Assembly: GCF_027484945.1 (NCBI RefSeq)
Contig: NZ_JAIXRZ010000062.1
Span: forward strand, 17,759-81,758
From: Flavobacterium sp.
GTDB lineage: Bacteria; Bacteroidota; Bacteroidia; Flavobacteriales; Flavobacteriaceae
Reading direction: 5' to 3'
DNA length: 64,000 bases
Shown: one piece after another, positions 8,110-17,536 of the stretch
How the letters are laid out: the number at the start of each line of letters is the position of its first letter
Numbering within the stretch: position 1 is the stretch's first letter
Made by a program: the position numbers and the translations under genes
Notes under the pieces: model-generated
The model's database searches: none
What the model was told of the DNA's origin: nothing
Seen by the model: the letters and a program-made list of their open reading frames with translations, nothing else

Positions 8110-10103
8110 GATCTATTTTTTTTACAGTTTTAACTGTTTTAAGTACGGTTACAACATTCGGTCAAATCAAAAATCCAGTTAAATGGACTTCAAAAACCGA
8201 ACAACTTTCTGAAACCGAATTTAATCTCATTGTCAGTGGTACAATTGAAGACGGCTGGCACGTATATTCTCAATTCACTCCAGACGGGGGTTCGTTGCCC
8301 ATGCTACTAACGTTTAAAGGGGCTAAAGGCAATTTTGAATTGATCGGAATTGCCAAAGAAAGTCCGTATAAAAAAGTATACAGCCCTATTTTTGAAGTCA
8401 ATGAATACTTGTTTGAACATAAAGTTGTCGTTACCCAAAAAGTGAAAATCACCAATCCAAAGTTGCAAGCGATAAAGCTCAATTTGGAATACCAAGTGTG
8501 TAAGGAGCAATGTATCAATGATTCGAAAGATTTTACCTTTGCGTTACCTGAAATTTCGTCTATTGCAGTCACAGAGACTCAAACTCCAGCGGATACTACT
8601 GCTTTAGCCGTAGATTCAGCAATAACCACTACTCAAAAATCGGTGAAAAATATTCCAGCTGAACCAAAAGAAGCTAAAAAGCCGGTAGAGGATAAAAGTA
8701 TTTGGTCCATTTTCTTTTTATCGTTTTTGGGTGGGTTAGCGGCTTTATTCACCCCATGTGTGTTTCCTATGGTTCCGATGACGGTTAGTTTCTTTACGAA
8801 GCAGAGTAAAACTCCAGCCCAAGGAAAACGTAATGCTATACTTTATGGGATTTCTATAATTGTGATTTATATCCTTTTAGGTTCAATTGTTACCGCTATT
8901 TTTGGTGCCGATGCGCTAAATTCGCTTTCTACGAATGTGTGGTTTAACTTAATTTTCTTTGCGTTACTGGTCTTTTTTGCGGCCTCGTTTTTAGGTGCAT
9001 TTGAAATTGTATTACCCAATTCGTGGGCAAATAAAGTCGACCGTCAAGCCGATCGTGGCGGTTTTATTGGGATTTTATTTATGGCATTGGCATTGGCAAT
9101 AGTTTCGTTTTCTTGCACCGGACCTATCGTTGGAAATTTATTAGTAATTTCTGCATCCAAAGGAGGAATAGCTCCATTGATTGGGATGTTTGGATTTTCA
9201 TTAGCATTAGCCCTTCCATTTATGTTGTTTGCTTTATTCCCAAGTTGGATGAATGCTTTACCAAAATCGGGCGGATGGTTAAATACCGTAAAAGTTTCGT
9301 TAGGATTTTTAGAATTGGCCTTAGCGTTTAAATTTTTATCCAATGCCGACTTAGTTTTACAAAAGCACTATTTTGAACGGGAATTATTTTTAGCCGTTTG
9401 GATCATCATTTTTGGTGCTTGGGCCATATATTTATTTGGAAAGCTTACCTTACCGCATGATAGTCCCGTTACTCATTTGTCCGTTGGACGTTTATTTATG
9501 GGATTATTGGTTGCTATTTTTACGGTATATTTAATCCCGGGTCTTTGGGGTGCACCCTTAAAATTGATTTCTGGTTTTCCACCTCCGATGCACTATAGTG
9601 AAAGTCCGAATGGATTTTCGGGTAATGTTTCAGAAGATACAACCACACTACCGGAAGGAGCCCATATTGGACCTCAAGGTATTGTAACTTTTGATGATTA
9701 TGAAAAGGGGTTGGCCTATGCAAAAAGTGTGAATAAACCTGTGTTTTTAGATTTCACGGGGGATGCTTGTGTGAATTGCCGCAAGATGGAAGAAAATGTT
9801 TGGCCCTCGGAAGAAATTTTACCTTTGTTAAAAAATAAGGTGGTCTTGATTTCACTGATTTGTGATCGAAAAATTGATTTACCCCAATCGAAACAATATA
9901 TCTCTAAAACCACTGGTAAAGAGATTATTACTATTGGTAATAAATGGAGTGATTTTCAAATTACCCGTTACCAAAATAATGCACAACCCTTATATGTGAT
10001 TCAAACTCCTGATGGCAAAGACTTAAGTAAGCCAATAGGGTATACACCAGATGTCAATGAATATAAAAAATGGCTGCAAGAAGGAATTAATTCTTTTAAA
10101 TGA
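8106..10103 (+). CDS. dsbD: Thiol:disulfide interchange protein DsbD (cytochrome c biogenesis type)
   Basis: Inner-membrane electron conduit that carries reducing power from cytoplasmic thioredoxin to periplasmic proteins. The 665-residue protein has a signal peptide (RSIFFTVLTVLSTVTTFG). Its periplasmic N domain carries a Cys pair in QVCKEQC. The membrane core of about eight helices has the conserved cysteines in FTPCVFPM and FSCTGP. A C-terminal thioredoxin-like domain carries CVNC in DACVNCRKME. Domain order and length match full-length DsbD of Bacteroidota. The start overlaps the tilS stop (ATGA), which suggests translational coupling. Confidence 0.9.
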   Translation: MRSIFFTVLTVLSTVTTFGQIKNPVKWTSKTEQLSETEFNLIVSGTIEDGWHVYSQFTPDGGSLPMLLTFKGAKGNFELIGIAKESPYKKVYSPIFEVNEYLFEHKVVVTQKVKITNPKLQAIKLNLEYQVCKEQCINDSKDFTFALPEISSIAVTETQTPADTTALAVDSAITTTQKSVKNIPAEPKEAKKPVEDKSIWSIFFLSFLGGLAALFTPCVFPMVPMTVSFFTKQSKTPAQGKRNAILYGISIIVIYILLGSIVTAIFGADALNSLSTNVWFNLIFFALLVFFAASFLGAFEIVLPNSWANKVDRQADRGGFIGILFMALALAIVSFSCTGPIVGNLLVISASKGGIAPLIGMFGFSLALALPFMLFALFPSWMNALPKSGGWLNTVKVSLGFLELALAFKFLSNADLVLQKHYFERELFLAVWIIIFGAWAIYLFGKLTLPHDSPVTHLSVGRLFMGLLVAIFTVYLIPGLWGAPLKLISGFPPPMHYSESPNGFSGNVSEDTTTLPEGAHIGPQGIVTFDDYEKGLAYAKSVNKPVFLDFTGDACVNCRKMEENVWPSEEILPLLKNKVVLISLICDRKIDLPQSKQYISKTTGKEIITIGNKWSDFQITRYQNNAQPLYVIQTPDGKDLSKPIGYTPDVNEYKKWLQEGINSFK

Positions 10104-10278
10104 TAATAATTCCCAAGTCTAAGTCTGCAACCAAAAGTTTGACGAATTTATAAGTAATTTTGATAGTAAAACGCTGTTCACCTTACTGCGTTAAGTAGGC
10201 TCAGTTCTATCGAATTTCAAATCAATTTCGTATCTTCGTAATTCAATATTATTTATAAGCCTTAATAAAGTACATGCC

Positions 10279-10881
10279 ATGTTAGTAAAAGTTTATGGAA
10301 GCGCCGTCTTTGGCGTAGAAGCCACTACGATTACCGTAGAAGTTAACGTCGATAAAGGCGTTGGATACCACCTTGTTGGATTACCCGACAACGCGATTAA
10401 AGAAAGTAGTTATCGAATTGCAGCTGCATTAAAAAATAACGGATTTGAATTACCCGTTAAAAAAATCACAATCAATATGGCGCCTGCCGATTTACGAAAG
10501 GAGGGTTCGGCCTATGATTTAACGCTAGCAATAGGAATTTTAGTGGCCAGTAGTCAGCTACAAACAGCCGATGTCGATCGCTATATCATTATGGGTGAAT
10601 TATCGTTAGATGGAAGCCTTCAACCGATTCGAGGTGCTTTACCTATTGCCATAAAAGCCCAAGAAGAGGGATTTAAAGGAATTATCCTGCCACTTCAAAA
10701 TGCACAAGAAGCAGCAATTGTAGACGAATTGGATGTTTATGGAGTAGAAAATGTGATGCAGGTCATCGATTTTTTTTCTGGAAAATTAGAATTGAATCCC
10801 GTTAAAGTCGAATCGCGCGATGCTTTTTTTAAAGCACAAGATTTTCCTGATTTTGATTTTGCTGATGTCAAAGGGAACTAA
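10279..10881 (+). pseudogene. comM: comM 5' fragment, interrupted by the integrated element
   Basis: N-terminal 199 codons of the Mg-chelatase-like AAA+ ATPase ComM/YifB, a hexameric branch-migration helicase that helps integrate DNA taken up by natural transformation. The fragment starts MLVKVYGSAVFGVEA and has the family features VDKGVGYHLVGLPD and NMAPADLRKEGSAYDL. It runs up to the DVKG of the conserved D-V-x-G-Q motif that precedes the Walker A loop, then ends in two codons supplied by the element (Asn, stop). It holds the N-terminal domain but none of the ATPase. Its continuation is at 27204-28151. Confidence 0.93.
10867..10874 (+). repeat. attL core (left 8-bp direct repeat)
   Basis: GTCAAAGG, the left copy of the repeat bounding the element. 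The chromosomal side reads TTTTGCTGAT before it and the element side GAACTAAAATC after it. Confidence 0.85.
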
Positions 10882-11199
10882 AATCAAATTATAAAGTATT
10901 GTAAAACAAATACTTAATAACATTATATATTAGAAGTGTCTTATTTATGTCTTGTTTTAGTAATAAAATATTCTATATTTATAATAAAAGTAGAATATGA
11001 AAAAGATAAGGTCAAATATGGTCTTCCTGATTGAAATTCCTGATTTTTAATTAAAAGAAGATTTACTTGAAAGTGTAAAAAAAAATACTTGATTTGATGG
11101 AAAATAAGAAGTTCATTAAGAGTTTAAATTCTAAACACGAAGAGGGTTTAGATATAAAACGTGATAATGGTTATTTTTTATAATAAGTGAATGTGATTG
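10882..11199. other. Non-coding left end of the element
   Basis: AT-rich stretch of 318 bases with no convincing gene. It holds two tiny open frames on the plus strand: 17 codons at 10997-11050 and 28 codons at 11097-11183 (MENKKFIKSLNS). Neither shows a recognisable family or a clear ribosome-binding site. They may be decayed remnants, or the region may be the recombinase arm-binding part of the left attachment site. Confidence 0.4.
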
Positions 11200-11862
11200 T
11201 TAAATTAAATTCTTTAAGGGATTACCTTTTTTTTCTTGAAACAAGACATTTAATAATTCTAAAATTACTTCATCACCCATTTCATTTATTTCTCTTCCAA
11301 TAAAACGAATGGTAGTAAAATCATTTTCCTTTTCTAATAATTTTCTAGACCTCTTATTATCCTTTGTTAGATGTTCTTTTGTAGAATGAAATTCATAACC
11401 ATCACATTCAATACAGAAAGTTCTAACTAACTTAGTTTTATTAAATAAAAATATTCCAAAATCTAAGATGAAATGTTTTTTTTTGGTTGTATCTTCTTGT
11501 TCTAAATAATGAACTTTATGTTGAGGTTTTATTTTAATAAATTTAGTGTATTTATTAAATCCAAATCCTGAATAGTATATTATTAAGTATTTTTTTTCAA
11601 ATCTATACTTAAAAGAACTATTAAAATCATTATCACTTTGATAATTACCTTCATCATCAAAAAGAAAATCACCTTTATTATTTAATTTATCATAACTAAA
11701 TGTTAATTTATAATTTTGACTAAAAACTGACATATCATTAACAGAATTTATTAAAACATACTCAATAATTTTTAATAAAAATTGTTTTTCAATTGGACTT
11801 TCACATAGTTCAATTACTTCATTTATCTTATTTTCTAATTTTGAATAATAATGACTTAACAT
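11200..11862 (-). CDS. Vsr/DUF559-like PD-(D/E)XK nuclease-fold protein at the end of the hsd operon
   Basis: A 220-residue protein with the look of the Vsr/DUF559 branch of restriction-endonuclease-like folds. An N-terminal ESPIEKQFL helix gives Glu25. Asp134 is in FILDFGIF, Glu152 and Asp154 in IECDGYEFH, followed by KEHLTKDNKRSRKL and a terminal IRFIGREI strand. In related proteins this Asp plus E-x-D and His set forms the metal site. The ATG lies one base after the hsdR stop (TAA-A-ATG), so it is the last gene of the restriction operon. It could be an accessory nuclease or a repair enzyme; the fold is fairly clear, the role is not. Confidence 0.55.
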   Translation of the reverse strand: MLSHYYSKLENKINEVIELCESPIEKQFLLKIIEYVLINSVNDMSVFSQNYKLTFSYDKLNNKGDFLFDDEGNYQSDNDFNSSFKYRFEKKYLIIYYSGFGFNKYTKFIKIKPQHKVHYLEQEDTTKKKHFILDFGIFLFNKTKLVRTFCIECDGYEFHSTKEHLTKDNKRSRKLLEKENDFTTIRFIGREINEMGDEVILELLNVLFQEKKGNPLKNLI

Positions 11863-11863
11863 T

Positions 11864-14812
11864 TTATAATCCTTTTTGTTTCAAATAATCATTAAACATC
11901 ACATCAATCAACATCGGTAGGACTTTTGGATTATTGACTTTCTTATAAAAATCCATTCTGTCAGAATAGTAATCACCGATATAATCACCAAATATTTCTT
12001 TGAAATATTCTTTTTTATCATCGTGAGAATTATTCCCCCTCACAATAACATCTAATTCATTATTTTTAAATAACTTGGTTCCAACATCTTGAAGACACAA
12101 TTTATCCCCATCTTTTAAATCCATACCAAACACCTCATTTATTCTTTTGATGATTTCAGATAATAGTTCTTTTTCTTCCACACCAATACTTTTAGAACCT
12201 GTATCGGACATCGGGTCTAATTCCCCTTTTTTATCCTCTAACGATAATTTCTCTTTACCTACGTATTGTATTCGTAATGAGTTCAAATCAATAGTATCGG
12301 TGATGGATAATCTTTCCCCTTCTTTTTTTGGTAGTTTTTTGTTTAGGAACCTCAAAAAGATATAAAGTTTCTCCCATCGTATTTCTGTGAAAGATGATAT
12401 TTGAGAGATATATGAATACAGACGAATAAATGATTGAATAGTAGATTTGAACTCTTCTTTGATTTCCTCACTATCCAAATTTCTCCATTTATCTACCACC
12501 TCATCAACGATTGAATGTAGTTTCTCATCTGTATCTGTTTTTCTATAAAACTCCTCACAGAAATCGTTTATTTTATTTTGATTGAATAATTGGAATGTCT
12601 CAACCTTGTATTCCAAATCATAAAGTTTATCAGGGTCAGTTTCACCGGTTAATTCTGTGGTGGTATAGAATGGTTGAAATGAGGTTATAATGTCCTCTGT
12701 TTCATTTACAAAGTCCAAAACAAAAGTTTCTGTCTTACCTGATTTTGTCCTGTTTAGTCTTGATAGTGTCTGGACACACTGAACTCCCCCTAATTTTTTA
12801 TTTACATACATAGAACACAACATAGGTTCGTCAAACCCTGTTTGGAATTTATTGGAAACAATCAAAATTCTATATCTTGGGTCTTTGAAAGACGATGGAA
12901 TATCAGTTCCAACCATTCCGTTAGAGTTGTTTAATGATACTTCGGTATTCTCAATCCCGTTATGAAAAATTGTTCCACTAAAACCAACTAAACAAGAATA
13001 GGGAAGGTTTTTTTGTTTCATTTGTTTCACCATCTCCTCTTGAAATAAAACACAAAGTTTTCTTGAACTTACAACCACCATACTTCTTCCTTTTCCTTCC
13101 AATTCTTTTGATGTTTTATTTACAAAGTGTTCCAAAATGATAGAAACTTTTTGTCGTATTACTTCGGGGTGATTATCTACATAATTCACCAACTCCCTTT
13201 TAACCTTTCCTTCCGGAAGTTCTATATCTTCTTTTCCTTCTTTTTGTAGAACTTTGAAGTATCTTTTATATGTCGTATAATTACTTAATACATCTAATGT
13301 GAAACCCTCGTGAATAGATTGTTTCATCGTATAAGAATGGAATGGGACAAATGTTCCTTCCGGTGTTTTTCTTCCAAAAAGTTCAAGGGTTTTGTTTTTT
13401 GGTGTTCCTGTAAAACCAAAAAAACTAATATGATTTTGTTTTCCTCTACTTTCTATCTCCTCACGGATTAAATCTTCATAAGTATAATCAGTATCTTCGT
13501 CATCGTCAATCTCTTTGGATAAAGATTTTTTTAGATGTTTGGAACTTTCCCCACTTTGAGAAGAATGGACTTCATCTACAATTACACCAAAAGTATTTCC
13601 TTTAAGTTTTGAAATTGTCTCAGATATGACCGGGAATTTTTGGATTGTGGTAATAATAATATCTTTACCTTTTTCCAAATACTCTTTTAATTGGGATGAA
13701 TTTATATCTACCGGATTAACAACTCCGTCTGTTTGTTGTAAGTCCTTTAATGTCTTTTGTAATTGTTTGTCTAAAACCTTTCTGTCCGTAATAACGATGA
13801 TAGTATCAAATAACCTCTTTTTATCCTCTTTATTACGATAAAGTGAGGTTAAGGTATGAGACAACCATCCGATACTATAACTCTTCCCTGAACCGGTTGT
13901 ATGTTGTATTAAGTAGTTGTGTCCGACACCTTCTTTTTTTATTGTATTTTGAAGATTTCTTATCACTTCCAATTGGTGAAATCTTGGAAAAATTAAAACC
14001 TTGAATTTGGTTTCAACCACCTTTCCTTGTTTATCGTCCCAATCTCTATCTTTTTCTTCTACAACAACTAAATAATTTTGGATAATGTCTAATAGTGAGT
14101 TGGGGGTCAATATTTCGTTCCACAGGAATTCGGTTCTGTAATCACCATCAACTATTGGATTTGAAATTCCTTTGTTATATGGTAAGAATTTTGTTTTTGA
14201 ACCTTTTAATTGGGAAGTCATACTTACCAGGTCATTATCAATACAAAAATGGACGAAACATCGTTGGAAGTTTAATAATGGTTCCTTCGGGTCTCTGTCG
14301 TGTTTATATTGATATTCAGAGTTTTTGATGTTCTGTCCGGTAAGTTGGTTTTTTAGTTCCATCATGATAATTGGAATACCATTTAAGAACAAAACCATAT
14401 CAATTGAGTTTTTATTTCTGTTGGAGTAGTATAACTGACGAACCACCACAAATCTATTCTTTTGGTGTAGGTCAATATGGTCTTGGTTCATTCCACTTTT
14501 TGGTTCAAAATAAACCAAGTCAAAAGAACAACCACGAGTAGAAAGACCTTTTCGGAGAGTTTCAACAATACCTCTTTTTCCGATTGTGTCGTTTATGGTT
14601 TTACATAAATGACTATCTGTTGAACTATCAAATTGGGAATACAATTTGTCGTATTCTTCCGGTTGGGTGTCTTTAATAAAACCTATAACATCCTCTATGA
14701 TTAAACATAAGTCCTTATCATATTCGGTGTATAATTTTGAGGTATAACCTTGATTATTGAGGGATTTTTCTATCCACTCCTCAAATCTATATTCTGATAG
14801 TTTTTTACTCAT
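11864..14812 (-). CDS. hsdR: Type I restriction enzyme, R subunit
   Basis: Motor and nuclease subunit of the type I restriction complex. The 982-residue chain begins with a PD-(D/E)XK nuclease domain at about residues 90-190 (Asp in IDMVLF and the MELKNQ strand). It continues with a superfamily-2 helicase: Walker A TTGSGKS near residue 305, the DEAD-box variant DEVHSS, motif III FGFTGTP, and motif VI in QTLSRLNRT. The C-terminal helical region contacts the methylase core in this family. It lies in an operon downstream of hsdM and hsdS, separated from hsdS by a small unknown gene, and looks intact. Confidence 0.93.
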   Translation of the reverse strand: MSKKLSEYRFEEWIEKSLNNQGYTSKLYTEYDKDLCLIIEDVIGFIKDTQPEEYDKLYSQFDSSTDSHLCKTINDTIGKRGIVETLRKGLSTRGCSFDLVYFEPKSGMNQDHIDLHQKNRFVVVRQLYYSNRNKNSIDMVLFLNGIPIIMMELKNQLTGQNIKNSEYQYKHDRDPKEPLLNFQRCFVHFCIDNDLVSMTSQLKGSKTKFLPYNKGISNPIVDGDYRTEFLWNEILTPNSLLDIIQNYLVVVEEKDRDWDDKQGKVVETKFKVLIFPRFHQLEVIRNLQNTIKKEGVGHNYLIQHTTGSGKSYSIGWLSHTLTSLYRNKEDKKRLFDTIIVITDRKVLDKQLQKTLKDLQQTDGVVNPVDINSSQLKEYLEKGKDIIITTIQKFPVISETISKLKGNTFGVIVDEVHSSQSGESSKHLKKSLSKEIDDDEDTDYTYEDLIREEIESRGKQNHISFFGFTGTPKNKTLELFGRKTPEGTFVPFHSYTMKQSIHEGFTLDVLSNYTTYKRYFKVLQKEGKEDIELPEGKVKRELVNYVDNHPEVIRQKVSIILEHFVNKTSKELEGKGRSMVVVSSRKLCVLFQEEMVKQMKQKNLPYSCLVGFSGTIFHNGIENTEVSLNNSNGMVGTDIPSSFKDPRYRILIVSNKFQTGFDEPMLCSMYVNKKLGGVQCVQTLSRLNRTKSGKTETFVLDFVNETEDIITSFQPFYTTTELTGETDPDKLYDLEYKVETFQLFNQNKINDFCEEFYRKTDTDEKLHSIVDEVVDKWRNLDSEEIKEEFKSTIQSFIRLYSYISQISSFTEIRWEKLYIFLRFLNKKLPKKEGERLSITDTIDLNSLRIQYVGKEKLSLEDKKGELDPMSDTGSKSIGVEEKELLSEIIKRINEVFGMDLKDGDKLCLQDVGTKLFKNNELDVIVRGNNSHDDKKEYFKEIFGDYIGDYYSDRMDFYKKVNNPKVLPMLIDVMFNDYLKQKGL

Positions 14813-14828
14813 TATATACTAAGGTTAT

Positions 14829-15278
14829 TTATTTGTAGATTTTAAAACATTCAATAAATTCATTCTCAAATATAGGTTTGTTAAACTCTTCAACCTCACC
14901 ATTTACTTTTATAATGAATATTTCATAATTAGGTTTCATATCTTCCATCATTCCTGATATAGAGAAACGATATGATAAAATACTATCATCTTTACCTTTT
15001 AAAATAGTCCAAGAACCATATTCTGAACCTTTGTATGGTAATGAATAACAGAGAATGAAATATCTTTCTGTAAAGAATTTTTCTAAGGTTTCTTTTTGTT
15101 TTTCAGTTTTTACTAATTGGGACAACTCATTATTTAAAAAATCTATTAGTTCCACTTTTGGTTTAAAATATTCATTTCCACTATGAATAATAATTTTTTC
15201 ACCTGTGAAACGATGTGTTGTTTCTTTTCTAGTATATTTTGGGTTAATAACTTCGTATAATAAATTGATTTTATACAT
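14829..15278 (-). CDS. Unknown 149-residue protein between hsdS and hsdR
   Basis: Soluble protein with no recognised family. It has mixed charge, no signal peptide and no membrane segment, and is Lys/Glu-rich in the middle (LVKTEKQKETLEKFF). Spacing is tight: 15 bases after hsdS and 16 before hsdR on the same strand. It is therefore almost certainly expressed with the restriction system and could be an accessory or control protein. That role is inferred from position only. Confidence 0.5.
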   Translation of the reverse strand: MYKINLLYEVINPKYTRKETTHRFTGEKIIIHSGNEYFKPKVELIDFLNNELSQLVKTEKQKETLEKFFTERYFILCYSLPYKGSEYGSWTILKGKDDSILSYRFSISGMMEDMKPNYEIFIIKVNGEVEEFNKPIFENEFIECFKIYK

Positions 15279-15293
15279 ATATTAAAAATAATA

Positions 15294-16613
15294 TTAAACA
15301 ACCTTTATTTTACCGGTGATTACCTCAGAAATAAGAGATTGTCGGTATTCTTTTAATAACTCTATTTTCTTTTGTTCCATCGAAACCAAATCATCAATTT
15401 CTTTGGTATGTGTATCCAAATAATCAACGATTTCTTGTTGTTCTTGAATGTTTGGAAATGATATTTTGAAGTTTTTAATATTTTCCCCCGTCAATCCTTC
15501 TCTATTACCTCCTGTTTGGAAATAATCAACTTGTGTTTGTCCTACTTTTGATTGAAGAATATAATTCAAGAAAAACGGGGAAAGTTTCTCCTTTTTTGTT
15601 CTAATAATACATACGTGTTGATTTACATTCATTTCATCTTCATTTAATACAACACAACATCTCCCAATAGAACCACCTGTTATGTTAAGTAATAAATCAT
15701 TAAAAATGACTTTACTACCACTCATTCCTATATGAGTTTCATTAGTTATTCTACTAACATCATCCAATCTAAGTCCATTAAAATGGACGTTTTGACTTCT
15801 TATGAAAATAACCCCTTCATCAACATAAACCTCACTTCCACCTCTTGGGGTAATTCCTGAACCAACTTTATTCACGTAATATCGTAAAGTGGTATTATTC
15901 CAAATCTCGGGTATTTCTCCAATCCATTCCACACCACTATCTTTCATCTTCACATTAGGGTTTAGTCCTTTGGTGATTACTTGATTGATAAGTGTGGTTC
16001 TTTGTTCTTTTAATAGTTCTACCTTTCTTTGTTTGGTTGAAATGAGTTTGTCAATAATGGTGGTTTTCTCGTCAAGGTAATTAACGATTTGTTCTTGTTC
16101 TTGGATTGGGGGAAGTATAGTATTGAAATTCCTAATTAAAGAAATTGATACCCCACCAATCAAACCACTTAATGATGAGTGAAATTGTAATTGAAAAAGA
16201 GGTGTTTGAATATAGTAATATTGAAATTTACTATTTGTTTTAGGTTCAAAACAACATAGTTTATTTACAAAATATACATCTTGTTCTAAATACCCCATTT
16301 TTTTTCCTGAACTACCACCTTCAATACATATGAGAAACGAACCTTTTTTACCCAACTTAAAAGAGGTGTTTGATTTTGGTATTCTTAATCCATTATCATA
16401 TTCTATACTCTGTGAGTTATAATCAATATCTTTGGTGGAGACATATGGTATATCATCTATATTTGAACTATCAAATAATTCTTTTTGATTATCGTTCAAA
16501 CTACTCCCATTATATAAATTTGAGATGTATTTAAGTTTAATTAAATCCCAATTTTCAGGAATATCTCCAATCCATTCCACACCGGAAGGTTTATATGAAT
16601 TATATTGTTCCAT
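15294..16613 (-). CDS. hsdS: Type I restriction enzyme, S (specificity) subunit
   Basis: DNA-recognition subunit of 439 residues with the classic two-fold layout. A target-recognition domain starts at SGVEWIGDIPENWD, followed by a helical spacer (QEQIVNYLDEKTTIID). A second recognition domain starts at SGVEWIGEIPEIWN, followed by a second spacer (QQEIVDYLDTHTKEID). The repeated SGVEWIG and P-QEQ-Q-IV-YLD blocks are the conserved halves, and the diverged stretches between them set the bipartite target. Its start overlaps the upstream nuclease-like gene by one base (TGATG). There is only one hsdS and no second allele nearby, so no sign of shuffling. Confidence 0.92.
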   Translation of the reverse strand: MEQYNSYKPSGVEWIGDIPENWDLIKLKYISNLYNGSSLNDNQKELFDSSNIDDIPYVSTKDIDYNSQSIEYDNGLRIPKSNTSFKLGKKGSFLICIEGGSSGKKMGYLEQDVYFVNKLCCFEPKTNSKFQYYYIQTPLFQLQFHSSLSGLIGGVSISLIRNFNTILPPIQEQEQIVNYLDEKTTIIDKLISTKQRKVELLKEQRTTLINQVITKGLNPNVKMKDSGVEWIGEIPEIWNNTTLRYYVNKVGSGITPRGGSEVYVDEGVIFIRSQNVHFNGLRLDDVSRITNETHIGMSGSKVIFNDLLLNITGGSIGRCCVVLNEDEMNVNQHVCIIRTKKEKLSPFFLNYILQSKVGQTQVDYFQTGGNREGLTGENIKNFKISFPNIQEQQEIVDYLDTHTKEIDDLVSMEQKKIELLKEYRQSLISEVITGKIKVV

Positions 16614-17536
16614 CAGTCCTGTTTTTTATAAGATTGGGTTATTAAAAACATAACATAATCCAACTCATCATTTGGACTTAATCTTAATTCATAATCACCA
16701 TTACCCCAGTGTCCTTGACTACTCATATCTTTTGTTAAATTCTTGGGGTCGTCTAATTGTCCTTTCTTCAAATTAACCAATATTCTCAAATGGTCTGTGT
16801 AAAATACAACATCACAGAATGGTCTTTTCTTTCTAAATCCTATGTATTCTTTTCGTGGTATTATTTCAACCTCTCCAAGATTTAATATTCTATCTTTAAG
16901 TTCGTTGTATAAATCCACAACTTTTTCATCCCGTCTAACATTTTTCTTGAAATGGTATTCTTCGGTATAAACTTTAACCTCTTTTGATACTTGATTAACA
17001 ACATTTGATTTATCGTCTGATATAGTTGAAATACTTTCGTCCGATGTCGTCTTGTGTTGAACCAATCCAATCATATTGTTTTCATACTTCTTAACTTCCC
17101 ACAATTCAAATGGAACATCCTTAAAGTTAATGGAGTGTTTTTGGTATTCGGTAAAGTGTGGTGATACAAATATGACCTTTGATTGTGTCCAATCAATATC
17201 ATCTCGTTTTAATAACCCTCCACAATTTTCATTATATTCAAGTATGAAGTCAGATTTATTGTTTAACATTAAAGACATATAGGTATATCCTTGGTCTATG
17301 ACTGAAAAGTTCCGGTCTTTTTTGTATTCAATAATAACGAAAGATTTGTTTTCACTATCGTATCCAAGAGTATCAATACGGAAACTCTTTATAGAGAACT
17401 CCGATTTAACAAATTGTAGATTAAATAATTCTTCCAAGTTCTTTTCAAACAGAACTTGTATTTCCTTTTCCAAATCAAATTTGATGTTGGAAACAGGTTT
17501 TAATTTTGTCTTGTCTTGTATGGAGTATAGTTTCAT
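16613..17536 (-). CDS. PD-(D/E)XK + DUF5655 protein embedded between hsdM and hsdS
   Basis: A 307-residue protein with two parts. Residues 20-150 contain a nuclease-like core with Asp55 (RIDTLGYD) and the E-x-K strand IIEYKKD (Glu70, Lys72), a layout like NucS/DUF91-type PD-(D/E)XK proteins. Residues about 205-305 resemble DUF5655 (EIIPRKEYIGFRKKRPFCDV and the SSQGHWGNGDYELRL block). It overlaps hsdM by one base upstream (TAATG) and hsdS by one base downstream (TGATG), so the three genes are translationally coupled. The catalytic residues appear complete. A role in restriction, DNA binding or anti-suicide control is possible but unproven. Confidence 0.65.
   Translation of the reverse strand: MKLYSIQDKTKLKPVSNIKFDLEKEIQVLFEKNLEELFNLQFVKSEFSIKSFRIDTLGYDSENKSFVIIEYKKDRNFSVIDQGYTYMSLMLNNKSDFILEYNENCGGLLKRDDIDWTQSKVIFVSPHFTEYQKHSINFKDVPFELWEVKKYENNMIGLVQHKTTSDESISTISDDKSNVVNQVSKEVKVYTEEYHFKKNVRRDEKVVDLYNELKDRILNLGEVEIIPRKEYIGFRKKRPFCDVVFYTDHLRILVNLKKGQLDDPKNLTKDMSSQGHWGNGDYELRLSPNDELDYVMFLITQSYKKQD

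Noticed and set aside
15294..16613. Phase-variable hsdS switched by the small recombinase
   Set aside because: Only one hsdS exists, no partial hsdS or inverted repeat is found in or near it, and the recombinase is more than 6 kb away.
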